A DNA stretch of 32,880 nucleotides, taken from assembly GCF_025210595.1 (NCBI RefSeq), contig NZ_JAOARH010000096.1:1-32880 (forward strand), given 5' to 3'. A program made the translations under genes and the position numbers. Within the stretch, counting starts at the first letter, position 1, and every line of letters begins with the position of its first letter. This DNA comes from Winogradskyella sp. (GTDB taxonomy: Bacteria > Bacteroidota > Bacteroidia > Flavobacteriales > Flavobacteriaceae). A model generated the notes under the pieces. It was not told the DNA's origin. It saw only the letters and a list, made by a program, of their open reading frames with translations, and ran no database searches. Shown in pieces: positions 1-8,396 of the stretch.

Positions 1-1073
1 CCAAAAGTTGCCTTTACATTTTGGAGTACTTTTTTAATATCTTGCTCTTTAGCTTTAGGAAAGATAAGCAAAACTTCGTCTTTATCAACAATGATGTAAT
101 CTTTTAGTCCATCAACCACTACGATTTTATCTTTTTTAGATCGAATCATATTCCCAGAGGCATCTTCTGCAAGCACTCTAGAATTTACAACAGCATTACT
201 GTTTTCGTCCTTATCTAATTTATCATAAAGACTTCCCCAAGTACCAAGATCATTCCAATCGAAAGTTGCAGGAATAACAAAGACATTATTACTCTTTTCC
301 ATTAAAGCATAATCTACAGATATATTTTCTGCTTTAGGATAATTATCTCTGATAAAATCGTCTTCAAATTCAGTATTATAAGCATTATAACCACTTTCAA
401 AAAGTTGGAATAATTCTGGTTGATTTCTTTGAAATGCTTCTACTACCGATTTTACACTCCACATAAAAATACCTGCATTCCAAAGAAAATTACCTTGTTC
501 TAAAAATGATTTTGCAGTTTGGTAATCTGGTTTTTCTCTAAACTGATTAACGGATTTCACTTCAGTAACACTCAGTGACCGTTCTTTATCAAATTCGATA
601 TAACCATAACCTGTATTAGGAAACGTAGGTGTAATACCTAAAGTCATTAAGGCATCGTTAGACGCGCAATAATCAAATGCTGTTTGTACATTGCTTGAAA
701 ACGCATTTTCGTCTTCTATCCAGTGGTCGCTTGGCGCCACAATCATAACAGCATCTTCGTTCTCTTTCTTAATTTTTAAAGATGCATACAAAATACAAGG
801 TGCTGTATTACGCATTGCTGGCTCCAATACTACTTGACGTTTGGTAACGCTTGGTAATTGCTCAAAAACCAAATCATTGTAACGTTCATTGGTTAGAATA
901 AAAATATTTTCTTCTGGAATAAGCTTAGCTAAACGACTGAAAGTCTTTTGAATTAAAGTTTCACCTGTCCCAAGCATATCATGAAATTGCTTAGGAAAAT
1001 TCTGTGTACTTACAGGCCAAAATCTAGACCCAACTCCGCCAGCCATTAAAATGGCGTAATAATTTTTGTTCAT
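1..1073 (-). CDS. manC: Mannose-1-phosphate guanylyltransferase, 3' end off the window
   Basis: Makes GDP-mannose from mannose-1-phosphate and GTP in the cytoplasm, feeding polysaccharide, glycan and lipopolysaccharide synthesis. My translation from the ATG at 1071-1073 opens with the nucleotidyltransferase signature MAGGVGSRFWP (residues 10-20), then LEPAMRNTAP (about 83-92), APSDHWI (about 113-119) and GYGYIEF (about 155-161). The frame stays open for 357 codons to the window edge. Single-domain family members are about 360 residues, so probably only the last few codons are missing. There is no fused isomerase domain. An exact TAnnTTTG box lies about 30 bp upstream. The sprT gene ends 87 bp upstream behind a terminator, so this gene is probably transcribed alone. 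Confidence 0.92.
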   Translation of the reverse strand, partial: MNKNYYAILMAGGVGSRFWPVSTQNFPKQFHDMLGTGETLIQKTFSRLAKLIPEENIFILTNERYNDLVFEQLPSVTKRQVVLEPAMRNTAPCILYASLKIKKENEDAVMIVAPSDHWIEDENAFSSNVQTAFDYCASNDALMTLGITPTFPNTGYGYIEFDKERSLSVTEVKSVNQFREKPDYQTAKSFLEQGNFLWNAGIFMWSVKSVVEAFQRNQPELFQLFESGYNAYNTEFEDDFIRDNYPKAENISVDYALMEKSNNVFVIPATFDWNDLGTWGSLYDKLDKDENSNAVVNSRVLAEDASGNMIRSKKDKIVVVDGLKDYIIVDKDEVLLIFPKAKEQDIKKVLQNVKATF

Positions 1074-1102
1074 ATCTCTATCATTCCTGCCTTTACAGAA
1101 AT

Positions 1103-1110
1103 CAAATTTA
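1103..1110 (-). promoter_or_regulatory. Candidate -7 box upstream of manC
   Basis: On the minus strand this reads TAAATTTG, an exact match to the Bacteroidota -7 element TAnnTTTG. It would start transcription about 24 nt before the manC ATG. I do not see a TTG at the usual -33 spacing, so the call rests on one box and its position. Confidence 0.4.
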
Positions 1111-1128
1111 TAATTCAGTCTACTCTCT

Positions 1129-1155
1129 AAAAAGGATTCCTGCTTTCCCAGGAAT
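1129..1155 (-). terminator. Intrinsic terminator after the SprT-like gene
   Basis: A 7-bp stem (1136-1142 with 1149-1155, arms ATTCCTG/CAGGAAT) with a 6-nt loop is followed on the minus strand by CC and five T. It lies a few bases past the stop codon of the SprT-like gene, separating it from manC. Confidence 0.55.
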
Positions 1156-1159
1156 GGAA

Positions 1160-1759
1160 TTATTCTTCTAACAATTCCACCTCAGCATTAGGGTTAAACA
1201 AATATAACTTACCTGTTTTAACTTCGGTACATTCAAAACGTTTTCTTCGTTTTTCACCGCGAATAAAAACTTTATCGTTATGCAGTTTGAATCTTTGATT
1301 CAAATTTAACTCAAATACAAAAATTTTATCATTAGGTTCGTCGAATTGCTTTAATGCTAAGGCGAGTTTCGTATCTGTATCGCTAGAGGCTTTTGGGTTT
1401 TTGAAATGATTAGCCAATAATGGCAACAATTCTATCGGAAAAACCTCAGGCCTTAAAAATGGTAGCATTAAATGCTGAAAGGTGATTTTCCATTCTTTCC
1501 CATGAGGTTTAATAAACCGTCCAAATTTGATATAAGCCTCAAAATGAGCAACCTCATGAATCAAAGTCATTAAAAATCGATATTGATTTAAATTAGCATT
1601 AACAGTAATTTGATGTTTCCTATTTGGCAATTGCCGATAATCTCCATGCTTGGTTTTTCTTTCTTTCTTAACCTTAACCACTAAATTATCTTTTGCCAGT
1701 AATGCTTCAACCTGTGGTTGTGCTTCTTTTGGTATAAAATCTAAAAGCTGTGTTTGCAT
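1160..1759 (-). CDS. SprT-like zinc metalloprotein
   Basis: 199 residues. It carries the SprT-domain metal site HEVAH (residues 68-72), followed by a third histidine in PHGKEW (H86), the pattern of SprT/Spartan-like minimal metallopeptidases. Many SprT family proteins end in a zinc ribbon with paired cysteines. Here the C-terminal 60 residues contain one cysteine (about 176) and look like a beta-rich, basic tail, so no ribbon can form. There is no signal peptide, so it is probably cytoplasmic. The substrate is unknown; Spartan relatives act on DNA-protein crosslinks, but nothing here shows that. Family call firm, function open. An exact -7 box (TATTTTTG, minus, 1765-1772) sits almost on the start codon. 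Confidence 0.8.
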   Translation of the reverse strand: MQTQLLDFIPKEAQPQVEALLAKDNLVVKVKKERKTKHGDYRQLPNRKHQITVNANLNQYRFLMTLIHEVAHFEAYIKFGRFIKPHGKEWKITFQHLMLPFLRPEVFPIELLPLLANHFKNPKASSDTDTKLALALKQFDEPNDKIFVFELNLNQRFKLHNDKVFIRGEKRRKRFECTEVKTGKLYLFNPNAEVELLEE

Positions 1760-1786
1760 TAATGCAAAAATAAGCGATTAATTAAA

Positions 1787-4700
1787 TTAATGGTTTACAA
1801 TAATCATCTTAGAGACTTTATCAACTTTTAACAAATACAAACCAGAAGCAGTAGTGTTAAACTTCAACGAAGTGGTCTTATTTACTGCATCATAATTATT
1901 TTCATATAAACCTATCTTACGACCATTTATATCAAATACCTCAATAGTTTCAGTTCCACTAGTATTACTAATAAAAACCTCACCATTAATAATTGGGTTA
2001 GGATAAATATTAATTGATTTTTTATATTCTTGAACGCTTAACAAACCATTAAAATAAGGTACTGCAAAATCATAAGTATCTTCGGCTACAACTTGTCCTA
2101 TAAATCTCCCTGGAATATCATCTGCTGGTGGATGTATTCCTCCCCAAATTCTACTTAAACTTGTTTGGTCTGATGCATCTCTATAAGTTGCCCATTGCAA
2201 AACTACATCAACAGAAGGCCCTTCTTCAAATTCTAAAAACTCATTAGCTTTAGCTACAAATTCACCTAAACCACCTGGAAAAAACTCGCTACCTGTCATC
2301 ATTGTCAATAACTCCGCAGCAGTTCTAGAATATGTTGAATGCCCAGACACATAACCTGCAAAAGGTGGTGTAACAAATGTTGGTCTTTGGTATGGATACC
2401 AATCTTCTGCCAATATCCAACCTACACCTGCTTGGTCTGTTTCTGTATCGGCAATAAAATCATGCCCTTTCCATGTATAAAGTTTAATTTTCCCAACATG
2501 CTGACTAGCAAAGCCTGCCAAAGGATCACCAGTTTCTACAACTTCTATATAGCCATCTATTAAAGGAATGCCGCCAATATCATAATTATCTAAAGTATTA
2601 TCTGTACTTTGCCCACGTTCTGCCATTGAGCGTATTGCTGAAATTGGCCGAATGTAATCATACCAACCCTTCACACTCCATGCAGAAATTGCAGCATCGT
2701 GCATACCACCACCAAGAATAAAATAAGCTTTAACATCCCATTCTAAAGGATTTAAAAGATCTCCTTGTCCTTCAAATCGTTTTTCAAACAAAGGATGATC
2801 ATTAACATAATTTAAAATTGAAAACCAGTGACCTGGTGGAGTTTCCGAATCTGGTCCATCTGCCCAAAACTCAGCTAATACTCTTGTATAATCTCCTCTA
2901 GGAACCATATTAACTTCATAAGGGTTTCCTGTAACAGGATTTAAGGCATGCCCATTACTATTGGCTCCTCCATTGAAAAAATCATAAAAATTAGGATAAT
3001 CTGCATAGTTTGTTGGAAAAGTACTTATATCTACATTGCCAATAGCATTTGGAGATATATCCCACATTACACCATCATTTTGATCTAAATGCGATTGCCA
3101 AACTGAAACCATTGAGAATCCCCATTTGTAGGCATCACTATCAGCATTATCTTCAGCCCAACTAACATATGGTGGATCTGAAGGATCGTGAAACACATGA
3201 TAATTATCTCCATCTCTTTGATATGTTACTTTATCTTCATCTGATAACGCAAACCCAAATACATTTCCCCATTCTGGACTTAAAAATGGAGGTACATTAC
3301 TATCAACAATATTACCGCCTTGATCTATAAAGGAATCTAAACCTAAAGGTTGCCAACGGTTTGGATCATCTATAGGTGGATTATTATTATCATCTAAAGC
3401 ATAAGCTTGATTAATTGGCTCATAATAAGCGTTATCATAACCTGTAGCTTCTCTAGAACCATCTTGCAGTCCATAATCTATAATGGTTTGTGCTACAAAA
3501 TTACCAAATGCAGCAGCGTTACCATCTTCGTACATTAATGAAGTTATATTAATATCGTAACCCAATTTTTCCATTATTAAATCAAATCTGGCTTGAGTTT
3601 CTTCTAATCTTGGTGAATTTTGAAAACGATGTGTCATTAATCTGTACATAGCATAACTAATTGATTTTCTAACTGAAGTTTCTAAATCTTCAGTTGGTGT
3701 AAAATCTTCTAATGTACTAACATATCCATTAATTGTATTTCCTGTTAAATATGGTGCTGCAACCGCATCATAAACTGCCCAAACATCATACATAGCAACA
3801 CTTGTATGAAATAAATTTCTTGCATGTACTGTTGGTCTTGCAAAATCACCTCTAATGGCTTCTAATAATGCTTCATTCCAAAGTCTAGCAATTGAAATAT
3901 TTTCTGGAAGATTACTAACACCTAATTCTACATCTATAGCTATTTCTTGACTTGAACATAAATCATCAGATTCAGTAACAACAACTCTTCCAAAATTTTC
4001 TATATGCCATCTTACCTCAATTGTGCTTGTTCCTTGCCCTTCTATAATTTCACCACCAGACACTTGCCAATTTGCTGTTGATCCTGAAGCAATATTATAC
4101 GTATACGTTTCTGTTCTTAAAAAAGAAGAACTAGTATTACCAACTATTTCTTGTGATGGCAAATACACGCAAGAACCATCATCTAATGTTGCATCTGGAT
4201 TAAAGTTACATGAAACTGGATCCATACAACCATAAACTTTTGGGCTTGGCAAAAGATCTAACACTTCTAGACCATTACCTTCAGTTAACTTTATTGTTAT
4301 ATTAGAAGAGAGGTTTGTATAATTTTCAACCAAACCCGATGGCCATTCTACCTCTAGATTCATAACCTCAGTAGCATCATCTAATCCAAAATGCACTGCT
4401 TGTTGGCTCTGACTTAAAAAACCAACTCCAGAATAATATCGCTTAAATGTTCCGTTTGTTGTTGTGATAGTTAATACAGATCCAATGGCATCACGATTAG
4501 ATGTTGTTCCTTCTAATTCTATTTTAAACCAATTTAAAGTATTCTCAGTATCGTCATAATTTAAAAGTCTGTTTTCGTAAAAAATTACAGATCCATCACC
4601 ATTGGTAATTAATAAATCTATATCACCGTCATTATCATAATCAAAATCTACAACCTCAACACTTTCTGTATTATCATTAATTCCTAATTCTAATGATGCG

Positions 4701-5824
4701 TCTTCAAGAGTTGCTTGCCCTTGGCTATTTAAGTTTCTATAATAGACATTTTGTTCTGGCCCTCTGTTTTCAAAATCATAACCATTAACTATAAATAAAT
4801 CTTCGTCACCGTCTAAATCATAATCAGAGAATCTGGTTCCCCAAGCCCAACCAGTTGGTACAATCCCGCTAGTTGAAGAGGTTTCGAAAAAAGTATTAGA
4901 GCCATTATTTTCTAAAAATGCATTCTCATCGATTCCTGTCATAAAAAAATCAAAATCCCCATCTAAATCATAATCATGGATTGCTATAGCTATATTATTG
5001 CTCATATTATCTAGACCAAAAGTTGAAGCATCGTCTACAAATGAGGTTCCTGATTGATTTATGTATAAATAATTTGACTCCTCTTGATGATTGGTTACTA
5101 TTAAATCTATCCAACCATCATTATTAATATCAAAAGGAAAAGACGCATAGCTATGTTTAGACTGAGGCTCTACTAATCCTAAATCTATTGTCACATCTGT
5201 AAAAGTATTATTTCCATTATTGCGATACATTGTGTTAGAACTGCATCGATTCCAATCTGCGACATAAATATCTAAAAGCCCATCATTGTTATAATCTAAC
5301 CATGTAGCTCCCATATTTAGACAATTATTTGTAGCATTAAAACCAGATATCTCTGTAACATTAGCAAATGTTCCGTTACCTAAATTGCGCCACAATTGCA
5401 CTTTAAATGAATAGGTTAAAAATAGATCTGGAAAACCATCATTATTATAATCTCCCCAAAAAGCACCATACTTATATCCTTGCTGAGCAAATGTAGGTTG
5501 CACATCATCTTCTATCGTGAGCAACTCTACTAATCCTGAAGTTTGTGTTACATCTGTAAAAGAACCATCATTATTATTTCTGAATAATCTACTAAAACTA
5601 CCTTCTTCTTCAGGATTTTCTATAGCATTTGCAACAACAAAAATATCTAAGTCGTTATCACCATCATAATCTGCTACTGCAACTCCATTATTCTTTTCAA
5701 GAATTCCTAAACCTACAATATTTTCTACACGCTCAAAATTTTGCGCATCAACTATTTGCACACTTAGTGCAGCTATAGAAATATATAATAAAAAGTGCTT
5801 ACTGTTGAGTAATAATTTCACCAT
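1787..5824 (-). CDS. Secreted FG-GAP/UnbV/vanadium haloperoxidase fusion with T9SS tail
   Basis: 1345 residues. Order: signal peptide (1-27, ending VDA|Q); about seven FG-GAP/VCBS-like repeats with DxDxDGxxD calcium-type loops (about 45-420); ASPIC/UnbV-like domain (about 430-515, with VEWPSG); a Cys/Asp motif with C533, C539, C552; a PKD-like segment (about 560-635); a vanadium-dependent haloperoxidase/PAP2-superfamily domain (about 645-1255); and a Por-secretion tail (about 1268-1345, YPNP...GLYLLKV). The vanadate pocket is complete: K1052-x6-R1059-P, SGHS (1160-1163, H1162) and S1224-R1225-x5-H1231-x3-D1235. Expected role: a cell-surface or secreted enzyme using peroxide to oxidise a halide, or a vanadate-site phosphatase relative; halide preference cannot be read. 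Export would use the Sec pathway and then the T9SS whose PorU and PorV are encoded nearby. It lies alone between the SDR and SprT genes. Confidence 0.85.
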   Translation of the reverse strand: MVKLLLNSKHFLLYISIAALSVQIVDAQNFERVENIVGLGILEKNNGVAVADYDGDNDLDIFVVANAIENPEEEGSFSRLFRNNNDGSFTDVTQTSGLVELLTIEDDVQPTFAQQGYKYGAFWGDYNNDGFPDLFLTYSFKVQLWRNLGNGTFANVTEISGFNATNNCLNMGATWLDYNNDGLLDIYVADWNRCSSNTMYRNNGNNTFTDVTIDLGLVEPQSKHSYASFPFDINNDGWIDLIVTNHQEESNYLYINQSGTSFVDDASTFGLDNMSNNIAIAIHDYDLDGDFDFFMTGIDENAFLENNGSNTFFETSSTSGIVPTGWAWGTRFSDYDLDGDEDLFIVNGYDFENRGPEQNVYYRNLNSQGQATLEDASLELGINDNTESVEVVDFDYDNDGDIDLLITNGDGSVIFYENRLLNYDDTENTLNWFKIELEGTTSNRDAIGSVLTITTTNGTFKRYYSGVGFLSQSQQAVHFGLDDATEVMNLEVEWPSGLVENYTNLSSNITIKLTEGNGLEVLDLLPSPKVYGCMDPVSCNFNPDATLDDGSCVYLPSQEIVGNTSSSFLRTETYTYNIASGSTANWQVSGGEIIEGQGTSTIEVRWHIENFGRVVVTESDDLCSSQEIAIDVELGVSNLPENISIARLWNEALLEAIRGDFARPTVHARNLFHTSVAMYDVWAVYDAVAAPYLTGNTINGYVSTLEDFTPTEDLETSVRKSISYAMYRLMTHRFQNSPRLEETQARFDLIMEKLGYDINITSLMYEDGNAAAFGNFVAQTIIDYGLQDGSREATGYDNAYYEPINQAYALDDNNNPPIDDPNRWQPLGLDSFIDQGGNIVDSNVPPFLSPEWGNVFGFALSDEDKVTYQRDGDNYHVFHDPSDPPYVSWAEDNADSDAYKWGFSMVSVWQSHLDQNDGVMWDISPNAIGNVDISTFPTNYADYPNFYDFFNGGANSNGHALNPVTGNPYEVNMVPRGDYTRVLAEFWADGPDSETPPGHWFSILNYVNDHPLFEKRFEGQGDLLNPLEWDVKAYFILGGGMHDAAISAWSVKGWYDYIRPISAIRSMAERGQSTDNTLDNYDIGGIPLIDGYIEVVETGDPLAGFASQHVGKIKLYTWKGHDFIADTETDQAGVGWILAEDWYPYQRPTFVTPPFAGYVSGHSTYSRTAAELLTMMTGSEFFPGGLGEFVAKANEFLEFEEGPSVDVVLQWATYRDASDQTSLSRIWGGIHPPADDIPGRFIGQVVAEDTYDFAVPYFNGLLSVQEYKKSINIYPNPIINGEVFISNTSGTETIEVFDINGRKIGLYENNYDAVNKTTSLKFNTTASGLYLLKVDKVSKMIIVNH

Positions 5825-5867
5825 AAGTTTTTTTATAAATATAAAAATTTATAAAATAAGCTATGGT

Positions 5868-6551
5868 TTATGGAGTGGAATTAGACACTTGAAGTACTTT
5901 ACCATTGTAGTACTTGTTTCCATTATGGGCAAAATCATGAATATAACTCGCCATTTCTAAAGCAGTTGTAGGTGCCTGATAATCTGGAAAAGCTTCTTTT
6001 AACATTTCGGTTTGTACTGCTCCTAGTGCTAGAGCATTAAATTGAGGACCAGTTTCTTTATACTCTTCTGCTAACAGTTCAGTTAATGTAATAACAGCTC
6101 CTTTACTAGAACTGTAAGCGGCTAAGCCAGGAAACTTTACACTACCTTGAATACCACCCATTGAGCTAATAGTTACTACATGACTATCCTTTTTCATAAA
6201 AGGAAGTACAACTCTAATCATTTCTGAAACACCAAAAACATTGGTTTTATAAACTTGCTCAAAATCTTCAAAAGTGGTTTCTGAAAAAGGTTTGTTTAAC
6301 AACATACCTGCATTATTAATAAGAACATCTACTTGTTCCCATTCTTTTTTAATAAAATCTTCAACCTTTTTATAATCTTCTTTTTCACATAGGTCAAACG
6401 CGATAGATGTTATATTTTCAAAATGCAAATTGTTAATAGGTTGCGCGTTTCTTGACAGTGCTAAAACATTATGTCCTTCATTTGCAAAAAGGTGTACCAA
6501 TTCAAAACCTATTCCTCGGCTTGTGCCTGTAATAATTATATTCTTACTCAT
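5868..6551 (-). CDS. Short-chain dehydrogenase/reductase (SDR)
   Basis: 227 residues, classical SDR. It has the cofactor motif TGTSRGIG (8-15), NNAG (79-82), the catalytic Asn in KTN (104), serine at 129/130, and the YxxxK pair Y146/K150. It is an NAD(P)-dependent oxidoreductase with unknown substrate. The C-terminus is shorter than the 245-250 residues usual for classical members. The start ATG overlaps the stop of the upstream M28 peptidase by 8 bp, which suggests translational coupling, although the two activities have no obvious shared pathway. Confidence 0.88.
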   Translation of the reverse strand: MSKNIIITGTSRGIGFELVHLFANEGHNVLALSRNAQPINNLHFENITSIAFDLCEKEDYKKVEDFIKKEWEQVDVLINNAGMLLNKPFSETTFEDFEQVYKTNVFGVSEMIRVVLPFMKKDSHVVTISSMGGIQGSVKFPGLAAYSSSKGAVITLTELLAEEYKETGPQFNALALGAVQTEMLKEAFPDYQAPTTALEMASYIHDFAHNGNKYYNGKVLQVSNSTP

Positions 6552-7524
6552 CGTTTAAAATAACTTCTTTTGTTGACGCATTCATCATACCTTCTAATGC
6601 TACAATCATCTTATTTATAAAATTTGCCATATGCTCATAATCCATTTTATCGGCTTCATCATCTACATGATGGTAATAATCAAAATTTGTAAAGTCGAAT
6701 GTAGAAATAGCCTGAGCTGGTATGTTAAATGCTTTGTAGAAAGGAAAATTATCTGATCTAAAAAACAATTGAAAGTCTTTTGCCTTAGGGAAAAAACCTA
6801 TTATTTCTTCGTCTGCATATTTATTTAATATTGGTGCAAAATTTGAACGATCATAACCGCTTATATAAGCCATAGATTTATCTGAGGATCTTGGCACACC
6901 AACCATTTCAAAATTTAACATGGCATAGACATTTAAGTCTTCATCTTTTAATCTTTTTGCCAAATGTGAAGAACCTTTTAAACCTAATTCTTCAGCATCA
7001 TATAAGGTAATTAATATACTACGTTTATTTGTTTTAGATTTTGAAAAATATCTTCCTAACTCCATAGCTGTAATTGTACCAGAAGCATCGTCATTAGCAC
7101 CATTTGCAATACCATCACCATTAACCTCTTTTCCTTTACCAATATGATCGTAATGTCCACCCAAAATAATGAATTCGTTTTTTAGATTAGGATCATTACC
7201 TTCAATCACACCAACCACATTATAACCAACCAATTCGCCAACATTAAAGGTATCTCTGTACGTTTCAAAATAGGATTTTATATTATTTTCTTTGAAAAAA
7301 TTCTCTATAAACACTGCTGCTTTTTCAATTCCTTTGCTACCTGTTGCTCTGCCTTGCAATTCATCTGAAGCCAAGTATTCCATACTTGTTTTAACATCTT
7401 GGGCAGAGATTTTTATTTTTTGAGATTTACCACCATCCTTACCAGAAATACCGTCATTTCCTTTTTGTTTAACAACACAAGATCCTAGTAACATTATGGC
7501 TAAAATGGAAAGTATTTGCTTCAT
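6544..7524 (-). CDS. M28-family zinc peptidase lipoprotein
   Basis: 326 residues from the ATG at 7522-7524. I chose this start because it gives a lipoprotein signal peptide with lipobox LGSC (C16); an in-frame ATG 45 bp upstream lies inside a terminator stem. M28 metal-site motifs are present: GGHYDHIG (H124), NDDASG (D145), YDAEELG (catalytic E178, ligand E179), NFEMVG (E206) and YYHHVDDE (H285/H286). The family comprises aminopeptidases and glutamate carboxypeptidase relatives using two zinc ions. The segment at 18-35 (GNDGISGKDGGK) is a flexible linker after the lipid anchor. It is probably envelope-attached and takes part in peptide breakdown. It overlaps the downstream SDR gene by 8 bp. 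Confidence 0.9.
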   Translation of the reverse strand: MKQILSILAIMLLGSCVVKQKGNDGISGKDGGKSQKIKISAQDVKTSMEYLASDELQGRATGSKGIEKAAVFIENFFKENNIKSYFETYRDTFNVGELVGYNVVGVIEGNDPNLKNEFIILGGHYDHIGKGKEVNGDGIANGANDDASGTITAMELGRYFSKSKTNKRSILITLYDAEELGLKGSSHLAKRLKDEDLNVYAMLNFEMVGVPRSSDKSMAYISGYDRSNFAPILNKYADEEIIGFFPKAKDFQLFFRSDNFPFYKAFNIPAQAISTFDFTNFDYYHHVDDEADKMDYEHMANFINKMIVALEGMMNASTKEVILNDE

Positions 7525-7552
7525 GTTCAATTTAATTTTTGAGTTTAAAGAT

Positions 7553-7585
7553 AAAAAAACCTGCTTCAAAATATTGAAGCAGGTT
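7553..7585 (-). terminator. Strong intrinsic terminator after the secreted unknown gene
   Basis: A perfect 12-bp stem (7558-7569 with 7574-7585, arms AACCTGCTTCAA/TTGAAGCAGGTT) has a 4-nt loop and is followed on the minus strand by a run of T. It ends transcription of the 7606-8346 gene before the M28 gene, so the M28-SDR pair should have its own promoter. Confidence 0.85.
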
Positions 7586-7605
7586 AAATCCCCTTTATGA
7601 AATGG

Positions 7606-8346
7606 TTATTTCAATTTTTTATTGGCCTTCTTAGCTAGCCTTTCAATTTTCTTGTTCATATCTTTAATGAGCTCATCAGTTGCACTTTCACACATAGGTT
7701 GTATTTTTTTTGGTGTCATAACAGGTATACCACCAACCATAGCAGCTTTTTTCTTAGAACCTGCTAACTCATTAAATTGAAAAATACTTTTATTATCTTT
7801 TGAATATAAACTTAGGTTTACGACAGCCTGAACACTAAAATAACCTAATTTACCAATACCTGTTTTATTAAACCTATAGCTTAATCTTACAAATAAAATA
7901 GCATCAGCACCTAAAGCTTCTGCTATAGGTTTAAGGTTTTTAACCTCTAATCGTTCACCATAATTTTGTATAACCTTATAACCATCAATTGTCTCATAGG
8001 CATCTTGTCCACCAATATTTTTATGATCGCCATACTCTGCTTCATAATCTTTATACTCAGGAAGTTCTAAAACTTTCTCTTCTGGTATAAGTTCAAAATC
8101 AAACTCTTCTACATAATTATTAAAGAAAGCTTCATGAAACTTCTTCAATGGCTCGCTTAAATTAAAATTTGGATCATCGCTGAGTTCTGTGTTTTTTGCT
8201 ATAAAATCTGCAGAAGCATCTACTGCTGAAAGGTCTATAACTTTGTCTGCATAAAAAGCAACAACTGCTACTTTCTTCTTTTGAGCATATACAACACTGG
8301 TTGATATGATTAATAAAAAAATAGTTAATAATTTAAGACCTTTCAT
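7606..8346 (-). CDS. Secreted protein of unknown function
   Basis: 246 residues. I do not recognise the family with confidence. It has a signal peptide (1-21, cleavage after VYA, no lipobox cysteine). The mature start KKKVAVVAFYADK and the later EALGADAILFVRLSYR (about 144-159) resemble the alternating strands and ALGAD turn of CsgG/GNA1162-like periplasmic proteins, but this is only a visual resemblance. The C-terminal 35 residues are lysine-rich and helical. A single cysteine is near residue 219. It is probably periplasmic or outer-membrane associated. It sits between pdhC and a strong terminator. Confidence 0.7.
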   Translation of the reverse strand: MKGLKLLTIFLLIISTSVVYAQKKKVAVVAFYADKVIDLSAVDASADFIAKNTELSDDPNFNLSEPLKKFHEAFFNNYVEEFDFELIPEEKVLELPEYKDYEAEYGDHKNIGGQDAYETIDGYKVIQNYGERLEVKNLKPIAEALGADAILFVRLSYRFNKTGIGKLGYFSVQAVVNLSLYSKDNKSIFQFNELAGSKKKAAMVGGIPVMTPKKIQPMCESATDELIKDMNKKIERLAKKANKKLK

Positions 8347-8396
8347 AATTTTTAAAGTTTTATTGTTAATATTAAATTAATTGAAAAACACCTTTT

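Noticed and set aside
2339-2563. Plus-strand frame of 74 codons inside the haloperoxidase gene
   Set aside because: The opposite strand encodes the catalytic VHPO motifs, which are under clear protein-level constraint; this frame shows no features.
5833-5858. TTTATAAA repeats between the haloperoxidase and SDR genes as a terminator or operator
   Set aside because: Simple AT-rich palindromes expected by chance in this base composition.
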